Below are positions 26,401 through 31,823 of a stretch of 35,418 nt of DNA, in pieces. Location of the stretch: the NCBI RefSeq assembly GCF_018476525.1, contig NZ_JAHCST010000081.1, positions 1 through 35,418 of the forward strand. The letters are read 5' to 3'. The stretch is from Acrocarpospora catenulata. Its GTDB lineage: Bacteria; Actinomycetota; Actinomycetes; Streptosporangiales; Streptosporangiaceae. The notes beneath the pieces were generated by a model. It saw only the letters and a program-made list of their open reading frames with translations, did no database searches and was not told the DNA's origin. The position numbers and the translations under genes were made by a program. Each line of letters starts with the position of its first letter. Within the stretch, counting starts at the first letter, position 1.

Positions 26401-26800
26401 TGGGGGTGGTCGCCGGGTAGGGCGCGGTCATCGTCCGCGGCGCGTAGTAGATGTAGACCCACTTGTTCTCGGCGAAGTCGGGGTCGATGGCGACCGTCTG
26501 CAGGCCGTCCTCGGAGTTGGAGTAGACCGGGATGGTGTTGACGATCTTCGTCACGCCGGTGGCCGGGTCGGTCAGCCGGACGTCGCCGTTGCGGGCCGTG
26601 TGCAGGACCCGCCGGTCCGGTAAGACGGCCAGGTCGATGGGCTCGCCCACGTTCTTGGTGAGGGTGATCTTCTCGTAGTTCGACCACTCCGTCGCCGGAT
26701 TCTGGCCTGGATCGGCCTGCGCCGGGACGGCGGCGAGCATGCTGAACGGAAGGGCCAGGGCGCCGATGAGGACGCCCAGCGCCGTTCGGGTACGCTGCAT
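23486..26800 (-). CDS. Secreted multidomain glucose/sorbosone dehydrogenase-like protein (PQQ-type propeller, PKD, CBM6, FIMAH)
   Basis: This 1104-aa protein has a Sec signal (cleavage after PAQA, residue 29). In order it has a six-bladed sugar dehydrogenase domain (about 35-525; DLAVLPDRRVLHTARNGDV, HVAGDMDWDDEGNLYLATGD, GPDGSLYVLEYGDG), a PKD domain (about 530-615; FDGSGSVDEPGPLTYDWDLD), a linker domain with several Cys, a CBM6-like module (about 725-840), an OmpL47-like repeat with QYSLNGGATW, an Ig-like domain, and a C-terminal FIMAH helical domain (last 75 residues). It probably oxidises sugars or binds polysaccharide outside the cell, though PQQ dependence is only inferred. AGGAG lies about 10 nt before the ATG. 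The sugar isomerase gene lies upstream on the same strand. Confidence 0.92.
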   Translation of the reverse strand: MQRTRTALGVLIGALALPFSMLAAVPAQADPGQNPATEWSNYEKITLTKNVGEPIDLAVLPDRRVLHTARNGDVRLTDPATGVTKIVNTIPVYSNSEDGLQTVAIDPDFAENKWVYIYYAPRTMTAPYPATTPTGSAPNSLPAGADESYWNQWKGYNQLSRFKWTGSALDLSTEQVIIKVETQRGQCCHVAGDMDWDDEGNLYLATGDNTPASAPGANGYAPNNDAPGMNPGFDSRRGAGNTNDLRGKILRIKVQEDGSYTIPAGNLFAPGTEKTRPEIFVTGVRNPFRMDVDAATGTVSWGDYGPDAGASSPTRGPLGYVEWNITAISRPINSGWPYCTGDNFNYNDWDFATAQPREWLDCDAGPKNTSRWNTGIAQLPPAVPANLYYGDTVAHQPAEWAGLIEFEPQGGQGPMGGPIYHYDADNPSPTKFPQYWDNKAFFAEFSQDYLAAFTVTYPNGPVTKLEHFLPNSALRTGAQPLTDNPMDIEFGPDGSLYVLEYGDGFFRANPDAGLYRIDYTPGNKTPQAKITVDRASSSSAPLTVKFDGSGSVDEPGPLTYDWDLDGDGEFDATGATITHTYPEVGLYTARLRVTDAGGLSGVTSIEISVGNTAPEVTIQKPANGGFFDWGNALPYQIGVVDAEDGNNPVCSRVQWDFGLGHDTHAHPETQGTGCSGAWPTPVNAPEHGETENIYGVVVVGYRDNGANGLPPARGEAAVILNPKLMQAEHADEVSGVTVVADDTASARSKVTSFDAGDWIAYDPVNFTGITGVQTKASGAGTLSLRWNSATAAPFATVTVPAGAGWQTVTTALGQAPAGTGRLYVTSTGGVEVDAFTFQGGGVGDTTPPVVTATASPAQPDGANGWYTGNVTVTLTATDNGAVASRQYSLNGGATWTTTTNPVTLSAEGVHDFRYRATDTGGNVSPVGTLTVKIDKTAPVLSASGVEATTYGDSASITPVVSATDATSGIDSVKATIDGQEVPSGVTVPLWTLSLGEHEFKATATDKAGKVTSQTVTFTTTTSYADVRALVTRFKDAGTVKADAADPLLSALDSAEQHQNGGRTTQAIDALDRFIKHAEKSGNVHDAAARDALVRDAQALIARLR

Positions 26801-26836
26801 GGCGGTACTGCTCCTTGAAACAGGGAGTATCAGAAC

Positions 26837-26888
26837 CCGGACCGCTACGCCTGCCGGGGCAATCGGCAGAGTTCGCGTAGCGGTCCGG
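26837..26888. repeat. 14-bp nested inverted repeat between the sugar isomerase and dehydrogenase genes
   Basis: CCGGACCGCTACGC (26837-26850) and GCGTAGCGGTCCGG (26875-26888) are perfect complements. Inside them CTGCCG (26851-26856) pairs with CGGCAG (26864-26869). It occupies half of the 113-bp gap between two same-strand genes. On the mRNA it is a very stable structure 25 bp after the isomerase stop. It may be a terminator, an attenuator or a processing barrier. Confidence 0.75.
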
Positions 26889-26913
26889 TAGAAACTGTCG
26901 TCGCCGAGGATCG

Positions 26914-28023
26914 TCAGCCGCGCAGCGCGGCCATTCCGGCGTAGCTCACCTGGGCGAGCTGGAGCGACTGCATCGGGTCGGTGCCCGGGGCGTTGTCCTG
27001 CTCGTACATGGGGTTGTGGTAGCCCTTGGCGCCCATCTGCGAGAAGAAGTTCTTGTAGTCGATGTCACCGGTGCCGAACGGCACCATGTCGTAGCCGTTG
27101 GCGGTGGCAGTGTTGATCTTGCCGTCCTTGGCGTGGAACAGCGGGAAGCGCTTGGTCTGCGCCTGGACGACGGCCAGCGGGTTGAAGATGCTGGTCTGCG
27201 AGGAGCCGTCGGCCGCGGTGAAGACGCGGTGCTTGTACTGGGCCACGTGCGCCCAGAAGATGTCCATCTCCAGCCAGACGTGCTCGGGGTTGGTGATGCT
27301 CAGGAAGTACTCCAGCTTCCTGATGCCCGAGGAGCGGGTCGGCCGGCCCAGCGCGTCCAGCGGACCGCTGTCCAGCAGGAAGTTGTAGGCGGCGTCGTGG
27401 TTGTGGGTGTACATCTTGAGCCCGGCCGCGGTGGCCAGGGAGCCCAGGTAGTTCCACTTCTCCGCCGCGACGTCCCAGTCGCCCTTGAAGTTGCTGCTCG
27501 TGGGGTCGTTGCCGGTGCCCACGTGGCCCAGGCCCAGGATGTTGGCGATCTCGAGGGTCTCCTGCCACCGGGTGAGGTCGGCGGGAGTCAGCGGCCAGGA
27601 CGAAGGGATGAAGCCGTGGTTGCCCTCGGCCTCCAGCCCGTTGTCGTCGAGCCACTGCCGCAGCTGCCGCGCGCCCTCGACGGTGCCCATGTTGGCGCCG
27701 CCTTCGGAGTTGGCGTTCTGCGTGTAGCCCGCGAACTCGACCTGCTTGTAGCCGATCCGGGCGAGTTCCTCGAACACCCGGCGGAAGCCGGAGGGGTGCG
27801 GGGTGGTCAGCGGGTTGCGAGAGATCGCGTCACGCACCGTGTAGAGGATGATGCCCCGCTTGCCCGGGGGGACCAGGACGCCGTTACCGGCAAGTGCCGC
27901 ACCGGGAGTGGTGAGCGGGATCGCGGCCGCGGCGGCCATGCCGGTGGTGGCGGCCAGGAACTGGCGGCGGTTCAGGCCGAGACGGCGGCGGAGGGGTTCT
28001 TCGTGGGCATGCGTGTCGCTCAC
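26914..28023 (-). CDS. Tat-exported TIM-barrel sugar phosphate isomerase/epimerase-like protein
   Basis: This 369-aa protein has a twin-arginine signal (NRRQFLAATTG, Arg19-Arg20), an Ala-rich h-region and a likely cleavage after GAALA. The mature part is an AP-endonuclease-2-like TIM barrel of the sugar isomerase/epimerase family: RGIILYTVRD, IGYKQVEFAGY, KMYTHNHDAAY, HVWLEMDIFWA and FPLFHAKDG. The His, Glu and Asp residues fit the metal-site pattern. An exported form probably acts on a free sugar or sugar acid. The start is GTG 28023 with GGGA about 7 nt upstream. It is followed by the sugar dehydrogenase gene and may share its transcript. A promoter with an overlapping inverted repeat lies about 100 bp upstream. 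Confidence 0.9.
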   Translation of the reverse strand: MSDTHAHEEPLRRRLGLNRRQFLAATTGMAAAAAIPLTTPGAALAGNGVLVPPGKRGIILYTVRDAISRNPLTTPHPSGFRRVFEELARIGYKQVEFAGYTQNANSEGGANMGTVEGARQLRQWLDDNGLEAEGNHGFIPSSWPLTPADLTRWQETLEIANILGLGHVGTGNDPTSSNFKGDWDVAAEKWNYLGSLATAAGLKMYTHNHDAAYNFLLDSGPLDALGRPTRSSGIRKLEYFLSITNPEHVWLEMDIFWAHVAQYKHRVFTAADGSSQTSIFNPLAVVQAQTKRFPLFHAKDGKINTATANGYDMVPFGTGDIDYKNFFSQMGAKGYHNPMYEQDNAPGTDPMQSLQLAQVSYAGMAALRG

Positions 28024-28116
28024 GCTTGTTCCCTTTCAGTGAGGGACGCGTGCGCCGACCACGTCACTGTGGTTCCTTGTCGAGCCCGCGAGCATGCCAC
28101 CGCCGTTGAGCTGAGC

Positions 28117-28152
28117 GATCACATTGTTACTACGTGATCCGAGAAGGGTCAA
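28117..28152 (-). promoter_or_regulatory. Promoter and overlapping operator of the sugar isomerase gene
   Basis: On the minus strand, TTGACC (28152-28147) and TAACAA (28129-28124) are separated by 17 nt and resemble a sigma-70-type promoter. The perfect inverted repeat GATCAC (28117-28122)-N11-GTGATC (28134-28139) encloses the -10, so a bound repressor would block polymerase. The same arms recur in front of the GMC oxidoreductase gene. Confidence 0.55.
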
Positions 28153-28241
28153 TGGTCGTCATACGCCCGTAATCTGGGCAGCGAGCCCCGACTACGGGGC
28201 GTGACGTGGGACACTTTTTCCTGTGAGTCGGCAGACTTCTG

Positions 28242-28271
28242 TTGACAAAAATCATAAGTCCGGTCTACCGT
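28242..28271 (+). promoter_or_regulatory. Orphan plus-strand promoter in the gene-free region
   Basis: TTGACA (28242-28247), an 18-nt spacer and TACCGT (28266-28271, TAnnnT) make one of the best housekeeping-type promoters in the window. The spacer is AT-rich. Transcription would run into the folded element and micro-ORF at 28323-28644. No ordinary plus-strand gene follows until 33655. Confidence 0.45.
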
Positions 28272-28322
28272 CCCGAAACATGTAGGACATATGTGGTTGT
28301 GCCTACAAAACATCCGATGTCT

Positions 28323-28472
28323 CAGTGGTCCCGGTCCGCGACAGCGACCGGACCCCCCAACCCTCATCCACTGATCACAACCCCGACTCTGGAGGATTCG
28401 GCTCGGTCCCTCCCGCCGTAGCGCCGAAACGGCGGATCGCGAGGGAATGCCAACCCGTTCCGAATCCTCCAG
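28323..28472. other. Highly folded element, possible regulatory RNA, in the 818-bp gene-free region
   Basis: On the plus strand a first domain is closed by CAGTGG (28323-28328) and CCACTG (28368-28373), with CCGGTC/GACCGG inside (28331-28351). A second, longer domain is closed by the perfect 13-bp pair CTGGAGGATTCGG (28389-28401) and CCGAATCCTCCAG (28460-28472). Within it TCCCTC pairs with GAGGGA and CCGCCGT with ACGGCGG. No T-run follows. It lies downstream of the TTGACA promoter and upstream of a strong Shine-Dalgarno. It matches no riboswitch class I know. The whole 28024-28841 interval shows no recognisable conventional gene. Confidence 0.5.
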
Positions 28473-28563
28473 GGGGCCACTCCCTGGTCCGCTTACGAGC
28501 TCTCCGCATCCCGCCGCCTGGGTGGGACGCTGTCCGCTGTGCCCGCCCGAGAGGAGTGATCTG

Positions 28564-28644
28564 ATGATGGTGGTAACCGGAGCGCGGATCCCGCCCTCGA
28601 CCGCCGGACGCCCCGCGGGCGCCCGGTGTTACAGCCGGTCATGA
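28564..28644 (+). CDS. Possible 26-residue micro-ORF behind a strong ribosome site
   Basis: AGGAG (28552-28556) lies 7 nt before a double ATG (28564). The frame begins MMVVTGARIPPSTAG and ends ARCYSRS before TGA at 28644. It is basic and contains one Cys. It is not recognised. It could be a leader peptide, a genuine small protein or the remains of a gene that once followed the folded leader. It rests on the ribosome site and position only. Confidence 0.25.
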   Translation: MMVVTGARIPPSTAGRPAGARCYSRS

Positions 28645-28655
28645 AAATTTCAGTT

Positions 28656-28684
28656 ATTCCAGGCGTATTTCGAGGGTTTTTCAA
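28656..28684 (-). promoter_or_regulatory. Candidate minus-strand promoter next to a CebR-type box
   Basis: On the minus strand, TTGAAA (28684-28679), a 17-nt spacer and TGGAAT (28661-28656) form a reasonable promoter. The CebR-type palindrome at 28694-28707 ends 9 bp upstream of the -35. A transcript would start near 28649, giving a leader over 600 nt long before the sugar isomerase gene at 28023, unless a small RNA is made. Confidence 0.35.
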
Positions 28685-28693
28685 GGCGATCTC

Positions 28694-28716
28694 TGGGAGC
28701 GCTCCCATACGGGAGC
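28694..28716. promoter_or_regulatory. CebR/CelR-type operator with an extra half-site
   Basis: TGGGAGCGCTCCCA (28694-28707) is a perfect 14-bp palindrome identical to the operator known for the actinobacterial cellulose-utilisation repressors CebR and CelR. It is followed by ATAC and a third half-site GGGAGC (28711-28716), which forms a second overlapping inverted repeat. It lies between the kinase terminator and a candidate minus-strand promoter. Confidence 0.7.
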
Positions 28717-28745
28717 CTATTTCCCGGTTTTCGTCAAGCCCCGTT

Positions 28746-28783
28746 CCGGTGCGGCTCGCGGGACTCCGCAGGAGCCGCACCGG
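28746..28783 (-). terminator. Strong hairpin terminator after the kinase gene
   Basis: CCGGTGCGGCTC (28746-28757) pairs perfectly with GAGCCGCACCGG (28772-28783). An inner GCGG/CCGC with a GACT loop makes it very stable. It lies about 60 bp beyond the kinase stop codon and has no T-run. Confidence 0.75.
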
Positions 28784-28841
28784 GCGATCAGCTTCCCCGG
28801 GCGCCTCAGGTCCTCTGGATGTCTCAGATTCCCTGGGTGTC

Positions 28842-30380
28842 TCAGGTTCCCTGGGCGTCGAACGCCGCCTGGATCTGGTCCAGGGCGGCGTCCAGCGACG
28901 ACTTCAGCGCGGGCGTCAGGGCGCCCTCGCGGAGCCGGTCGTTCAGCTTGACGCGGATGTTCGCCACGGCGGCCCGGTCGTTGTTGGCGACCATGTTCCT
29001 GATCACGTTCCGCAGGTCCAGCGCCACGTCGTCGCGGATCTGCCCGCTCGCCTCCGCCGCGTTCACCAGGGAGGTGAAACCGTCCGCCGCCGCCGCCACC
29101 GTGCGCGAGCCGGTCGGGCTGGCCAGCGGGAGCGGGGCGAGCGTCTGGGTGTCGCTCGGCCGCGGCGTGGGCCGGGGCGTCGAACTCGGCTGCGCCGCCG
29201 GGGCGCCGCCGGGGTCCTCAGGTTCCTCGGTCCGGTCCGGGACGTTGATCGGCCTGGCCCGGTCACCGGTTCCGTCCCCGGCCCGCCCACCGGTCCTGTC
29301 GCCGCCCTCGTCCCCGCCGCGCTCGTCGGCGTTGGCGGTCGGACCGGCCTCGGGGTCGGTTTCGGAGCCGGCGTCCTGGTCCTGGTCGGCCTCGGCGCCG
29401 GTGCGCTGGGTGGCGTGCGCGACCGGGCTCGGCAGGGTCGCCGCCGCCACGCCCGCGGGCACCGCGGTCGGCTGCTGCCAGAGCAGCACGCCGAGGGCGA
29501 GCACTCCGGCCACCCCCGCGGCCCACTTCAGCCAGCCCGGCTCCCGCTCGCTCTCCCCGGGGATCAGCGCCGCGGCCACCTCCCGGGCGGTCGGCCGGTC
29601 CGCCGGCTCGGGGGACAGGCACCGGCGGCAGAGCGCCGCGATCTCCGGGGGCAGCCCCGGCACGCCGTCCGGGCTCGGCGGCGGGCCCTCCCTGCGGGCC
29701 GCCTCGATGCCCTCCCAGGTGGTCTCCGGGTACGGCGGGGCCCCGGTGAGCATCTCGTAGAGCAGCACGCCGAGCGAGTACACGTCCACCGCCGGGGCGG
29801 CCGGCAGCTCCTTGAGCCGCTCGGGCGCCACGTACGGCGGGGTGCCGAAGTCGGCCACCAGCTCGTCGCCGGCCTCCCCGGCGAAGGCGGCGATGCCGAA
29901 GTCGAGCAGTTTCGCCCCGTCCGGGGCGAGCAGCACGTTCTCCGGGGTGACGTCCCGGTGCACGATGCCGCGGTCATGGGCCGCCGCCAGCACCAGGGCC
30001 AGCCGGGCGGCGATGGCGGTCGCCTCCGCCCAGGGCAACGGCCCCTCGCTGATGCGGTCGGCCAGGGGACGGCCCTCCAGCAGACGCATCACGACGTACG
30101 CGGCGAGACGGCCACGCGGGGTGACCGTCTCGCCGTAGTCGTACACCTCGATGGCGTCCGGATGGATCAGCCGGGCGGTGGCCCGGGCCTCGCGCCTGAT
30201 CAGCTCGCGACCCGGGTTGTCGTCGTCCAGCGCGCCGTCCAGCACCTTGATCGCCACAGTCCGCTGTAAGGACTGGTCGAAGGCGCGCCAGATCACCGAC
30301 ATACCGCCCGTGGCAATCCGCTCCTGCAGCAGATAGCGACGGGTCAGGACGTCGCCCTCGGCCAGCTCAGGTTGATTCAC
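28842..30380 (-). CDS. Membrane Ser/Thr protein kinase (PknB-like kinase domain)
   Basis: This 512-aa protein has a Hanks-type kinase domain (about 13-270): glycine loop ERIATGGMSVIW, VAIK with Lys45, HRDVTPENVLL with catalytic Asp143, DFG (160-162), and FGTPPYVAPERL. A transmembrane helix near 280-300 (WLKWAAGVAGVLALGVLLW) precedes an extracellular part with a long Asp/Glu/Pro/Thr-rich linker and a helical end of about 90 residues. There are no PASTA repeats. The usual catalytic-loop Lys (HRDLKPxN) is Thr145 here, a variant also seen in other bacterial kinases. The GTG start at 30380 lies inside the lacI-type gene (14-bp overlap) with no clear ribosome site, so translation probably depends on coupling. 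Confidence 0.93.
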   Translation of the reverse strand: MNQPELAEGDVLTRRYLLQERIATGGMSVIWRAFDQSLQRTVAIKVLDGALDDDNPGRELIRREARATARLIHPDAIEVYDYGETVTPRGRLAAYVVMRLLEGRPLADRISEGPLPWAEATAIAARLALVLAAAHDRGIVHRDVTPENVLLAPDGAKLLDFGIAAFAGEAGDELVADFGTPPYVAPERLKELPAAPAVDVYSLGVLLYEMLTGAPPYPETTWEGIEAARREGPPPSPDGVPGLPPEIAALCRRCLSPEPADRPTAREVAAALIPGESEREPGWLKWAAGVAGVLALGVLLWQQPTAVPAGVAAATLPSPVAHATQRTGAEADQDQDAGSETDPEAGPTANADERGGDEGGDRTGGRAGDGTGDRARPINVPDRTEEPEDPGGAPAAQPSSTPRPTPRPSDTQTLAPLPLASPTGSRTVAAAADGFTSLVNAAEASGQIRDDVALDLRNVIRNMVANNDRAAVANIRVKLNDRLREGALTPALKSSLDAALDQIQAAFDAQGT

Positions 30381-31371
30381 GGACGACCAGTTCTGTGGGC
30401 AACACGGGGTTGCCCTTCGGTATCTCGTCCTCGGCGAGGGCCATGAGCAGCATGCGGGCGGCCAGGGCCGCCAGCTCCTCGACCGGTTGGCGGACGGTGG
30501 TGAGGGCGGGGGTGGTGTGCCGGGCGATGGGGGCGTCGTCGAAGCCGATCACCGCGACGTCGTCGGGCACCTTGCGCCCGGCCCGCCGCAGCGCCTGCAT
30601 CGCGCCCGCCGCCATCACGTCGGAGGCCGCGAACACGGCGTCCAGCCGCGGCGCGCGCTGCAGCAGCCACTGCATCGCGTGCGCGCCCGAGGCGTGGGTG
30701 AAGTCGCCGTAGGCCACGGGCATGTCGGTGATGCCCGCGTCCCGCAGGGTCTCCCGGAAGCCGTCCAGGCGGTCCCTGGCGGCCGGCAGGGTGGGCGGCC
30801 CGGCGATCGTGGCGATCACCCGGCGGTTGCCGAGCAGCAGGTGCTCTGCCGCCTGGCGACCGCCGTCGCGGTTGTCCATGTCGACGAACGGCAGGTCAAC
30901 GCCGTCCGGCGGCCGGCCCGCGCTCCGTACCGGGATGCCGGAGGCGGCGAGGGTGACCGCCAGTGGATGCCTGGCCCGGGCGCCCACCAGGAGCACCCCG
31001 TCCACGGCCCCCGCCACCAGCGGTGGGGCCGCGATCGCCGCGGTGGCGGGGGTGGCCGTCATCACCACGAGGGGGACCCCGTGGGCGGCGAACACCTCCT
31101 CTGCCGCCGACAGCAGTCGGGCGTAGAAGGGTTCGCTGAACAGCCGTGGAGTCTGCTCGCAGATCACGGCGGCAACGATCTGGTCGGTGCGTCTGGCGGT
31201 CGAGCCCCGGGGGGCACGGCGCCGTACATAGCCCAGGCGGGACATGGCGTCGTGCACCTGTCTCCTGGTCGATGTGGTGACGCGTACCGAGCCCGTCAGG
31301 ACTCGGGAAGCGGTTGCCGGGGAGACGCCAGCAGCGGCGGCTACCTCTGCGAGGGTGGGAAGATCGGCCAT
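30367..31371 (-). CDS. LacI-family sugar-responsive repressor (CebR/CelR-like)
   Basis: This 334-aa protein has an N-terminal LacI HTH (about 5-25; TLAEVAAAAGVSPATASRVL) and a periplasmic-binding-like sensor domain with FVDMDNRDGGRQAAEHLL, DAVFAASDVMAAGAMQALR and VAVIGFDDAPIARHTTPALTTVRQP. It probably represses its own operon by binding the palindrome TGGGAGCGCTCCCA just upstream. That sequence is the operator of CebR/CelR-type cellobiose-responsive repressors, so cello-oligosaccharides are the likely inducer. The effector is inferred. It overlaps the Ser/Thr kinase gene by 14 bp, a two-gene operon linking sugar sensing to phosphorylation. Confidence 0.93.
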   Translation of the reverse strand: MADLPTLAEVAAAAGVSPATASRVLTGSVRVTTSTRRQVHDAMSRLGYVRRRAPRGSTARRTDQIVAAVICEQTPRLFSEPFYARLLSAAEEVFAAHGVPLVVMTATPATAAIAAPPLVAGAVDGVLLVGARARHPLAVTLAASGIPVRSAGRPPDGVDLPFVDMDNRDGGRQAAEHLLLGNRRVIATIAGPPTLPAARDRLDGFRETLRDAGITDMPVAYGDFTHASGAHAMQWLLQRAPRLDAVFAASDVMAAGAMQALRRAGRKVPDDVAVIGFDDAPIARHTTPALTTVRQPVEELAALAARMLLMALAEDEIPKGNPVLPTELVVREST

Positions 31372-31407
31372 CCGGTCTCCTCAGGCCCGAAGTGTGTCAC
31401 GCGGCGG

Positions 31408-31452
31408 CTTGGGAGCGCTCCCAAGAACGTATCACTGTTTCGGGCGTGTCAA
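31408..31452 (-). promoter_or_regulatory. Promoter and CebR-type operator of the repressor-kinase operon
   Basis: On the minus strand, TTGACA (31452-31447), a 15-nt spacer and TACGTT (31431-31426) are followed at once by the 18-bp perfect palindrome CTTGGGAGCGCTCCCAAG (31408-31425). Its core TGGGAGCGCTCCCA equals the known CebR/CelR box. The box covers the expected transcription start, so binding should block initiation. The start codon is about 37 bp downstream. Confidence 0.8.
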
Positions 31453-31465
31453 CAGAGGTTTCGTC

Positions 31466-31485
31466 GCGATGAAACTTTTCATCGC
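31466..31485. promoter_or_regulatory. 9-bp inverted repeat upstream of the repressor-kinase promoter
   Basis: GCGATGAAA (31466-31474), a CT centre and TTTCATCGC (31477-31485) make a perfect 9-bp dyad ending 13 bp upstream of the -35. It resembles LacI/GntR-type operators in shape but differs from the CebR box, so a second regulator may act here. No gene is recognised between it and 31823. Confidence 0.5.
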
Positions 31486-31823
31486 CTTTCACCTGGCTTG
31501 CGCATGGGGGCAGGGTAGATGATGGCGCGGCAATCCGTGAGGTTATCGGGGTAATCGAGGCAGATATGTCGGTAGAAATTACCCTTTGAAGTCGAAAAAG
31601 TGCTCGTCGTAGTCAAACAGTGTTACAGCGGGAGTTCGGTAGCAAGACATCTCATTGTTATCTCAATCCGTCGTATCGACTCCTACACAGCGCAGGACCT
31701 GGGACGCTGCCTCCTGACCCCCGACTTGACAACGTGACCCGCCGCTCTCCCGCCGCCGGCCGGGTTCCCGGCCCGGTGAAGGCCGCGTCCGGCGGGTGCC
31801 GGGCGCGGCCGGAGTTACCGCCG
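31486..31823. other. Gene-free region between the repressor promoter and the GMC pseudogene
   Basis: I see no coding sequence with a ribosome site in these 338 bp. The left two thirds are AT-richer than the surroundings. The right part has the hairpin GGCCGGG-TT-CCCGGCC (31758-31773), which could terminate GMC transcription on the minus strand. No T-run follows. Confidence 0.4.

Noticed and set aside
24071-26623. A long plus-strand frame opposite the sugar dehydrogenase gene
   Set aside because: It has Val/Gly/Arg-rich low-complexity composition, no ribosome site and no recognisable domain. It is a shadow of the real minus-strand gene.
28149-28367. A 72-codon minus-strand frame in the gene-free region
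   Set aside because: It has no ribosome site and biased Arg/Cys/His composition, and it overlaps the promoter elements. There is no support as a gene.
28510-28521. CCGCCTGGGT, similar to the ZTP riboswitch signature CCGCCTGGGCA
   Set aside because: The preceding conserved ZTP core and pseudoknot partner are not found, and no purine or folate gene follows.
28561-28567. CTGATGA, the core sequence of a hammerhead ribozyme
   Set aside because: The matching GAAA and the three helices are absent downstream. The sequence is simply the start-codon context of the micro-ORF.
28568-28580. GGTGGTAACCG resembling the T-box antiterminator motif
   Set aside because: The AGGGTGGnACCGCG consensus is not met, and no aminoacyl-tRNA synthetase or amino acid gene follows.
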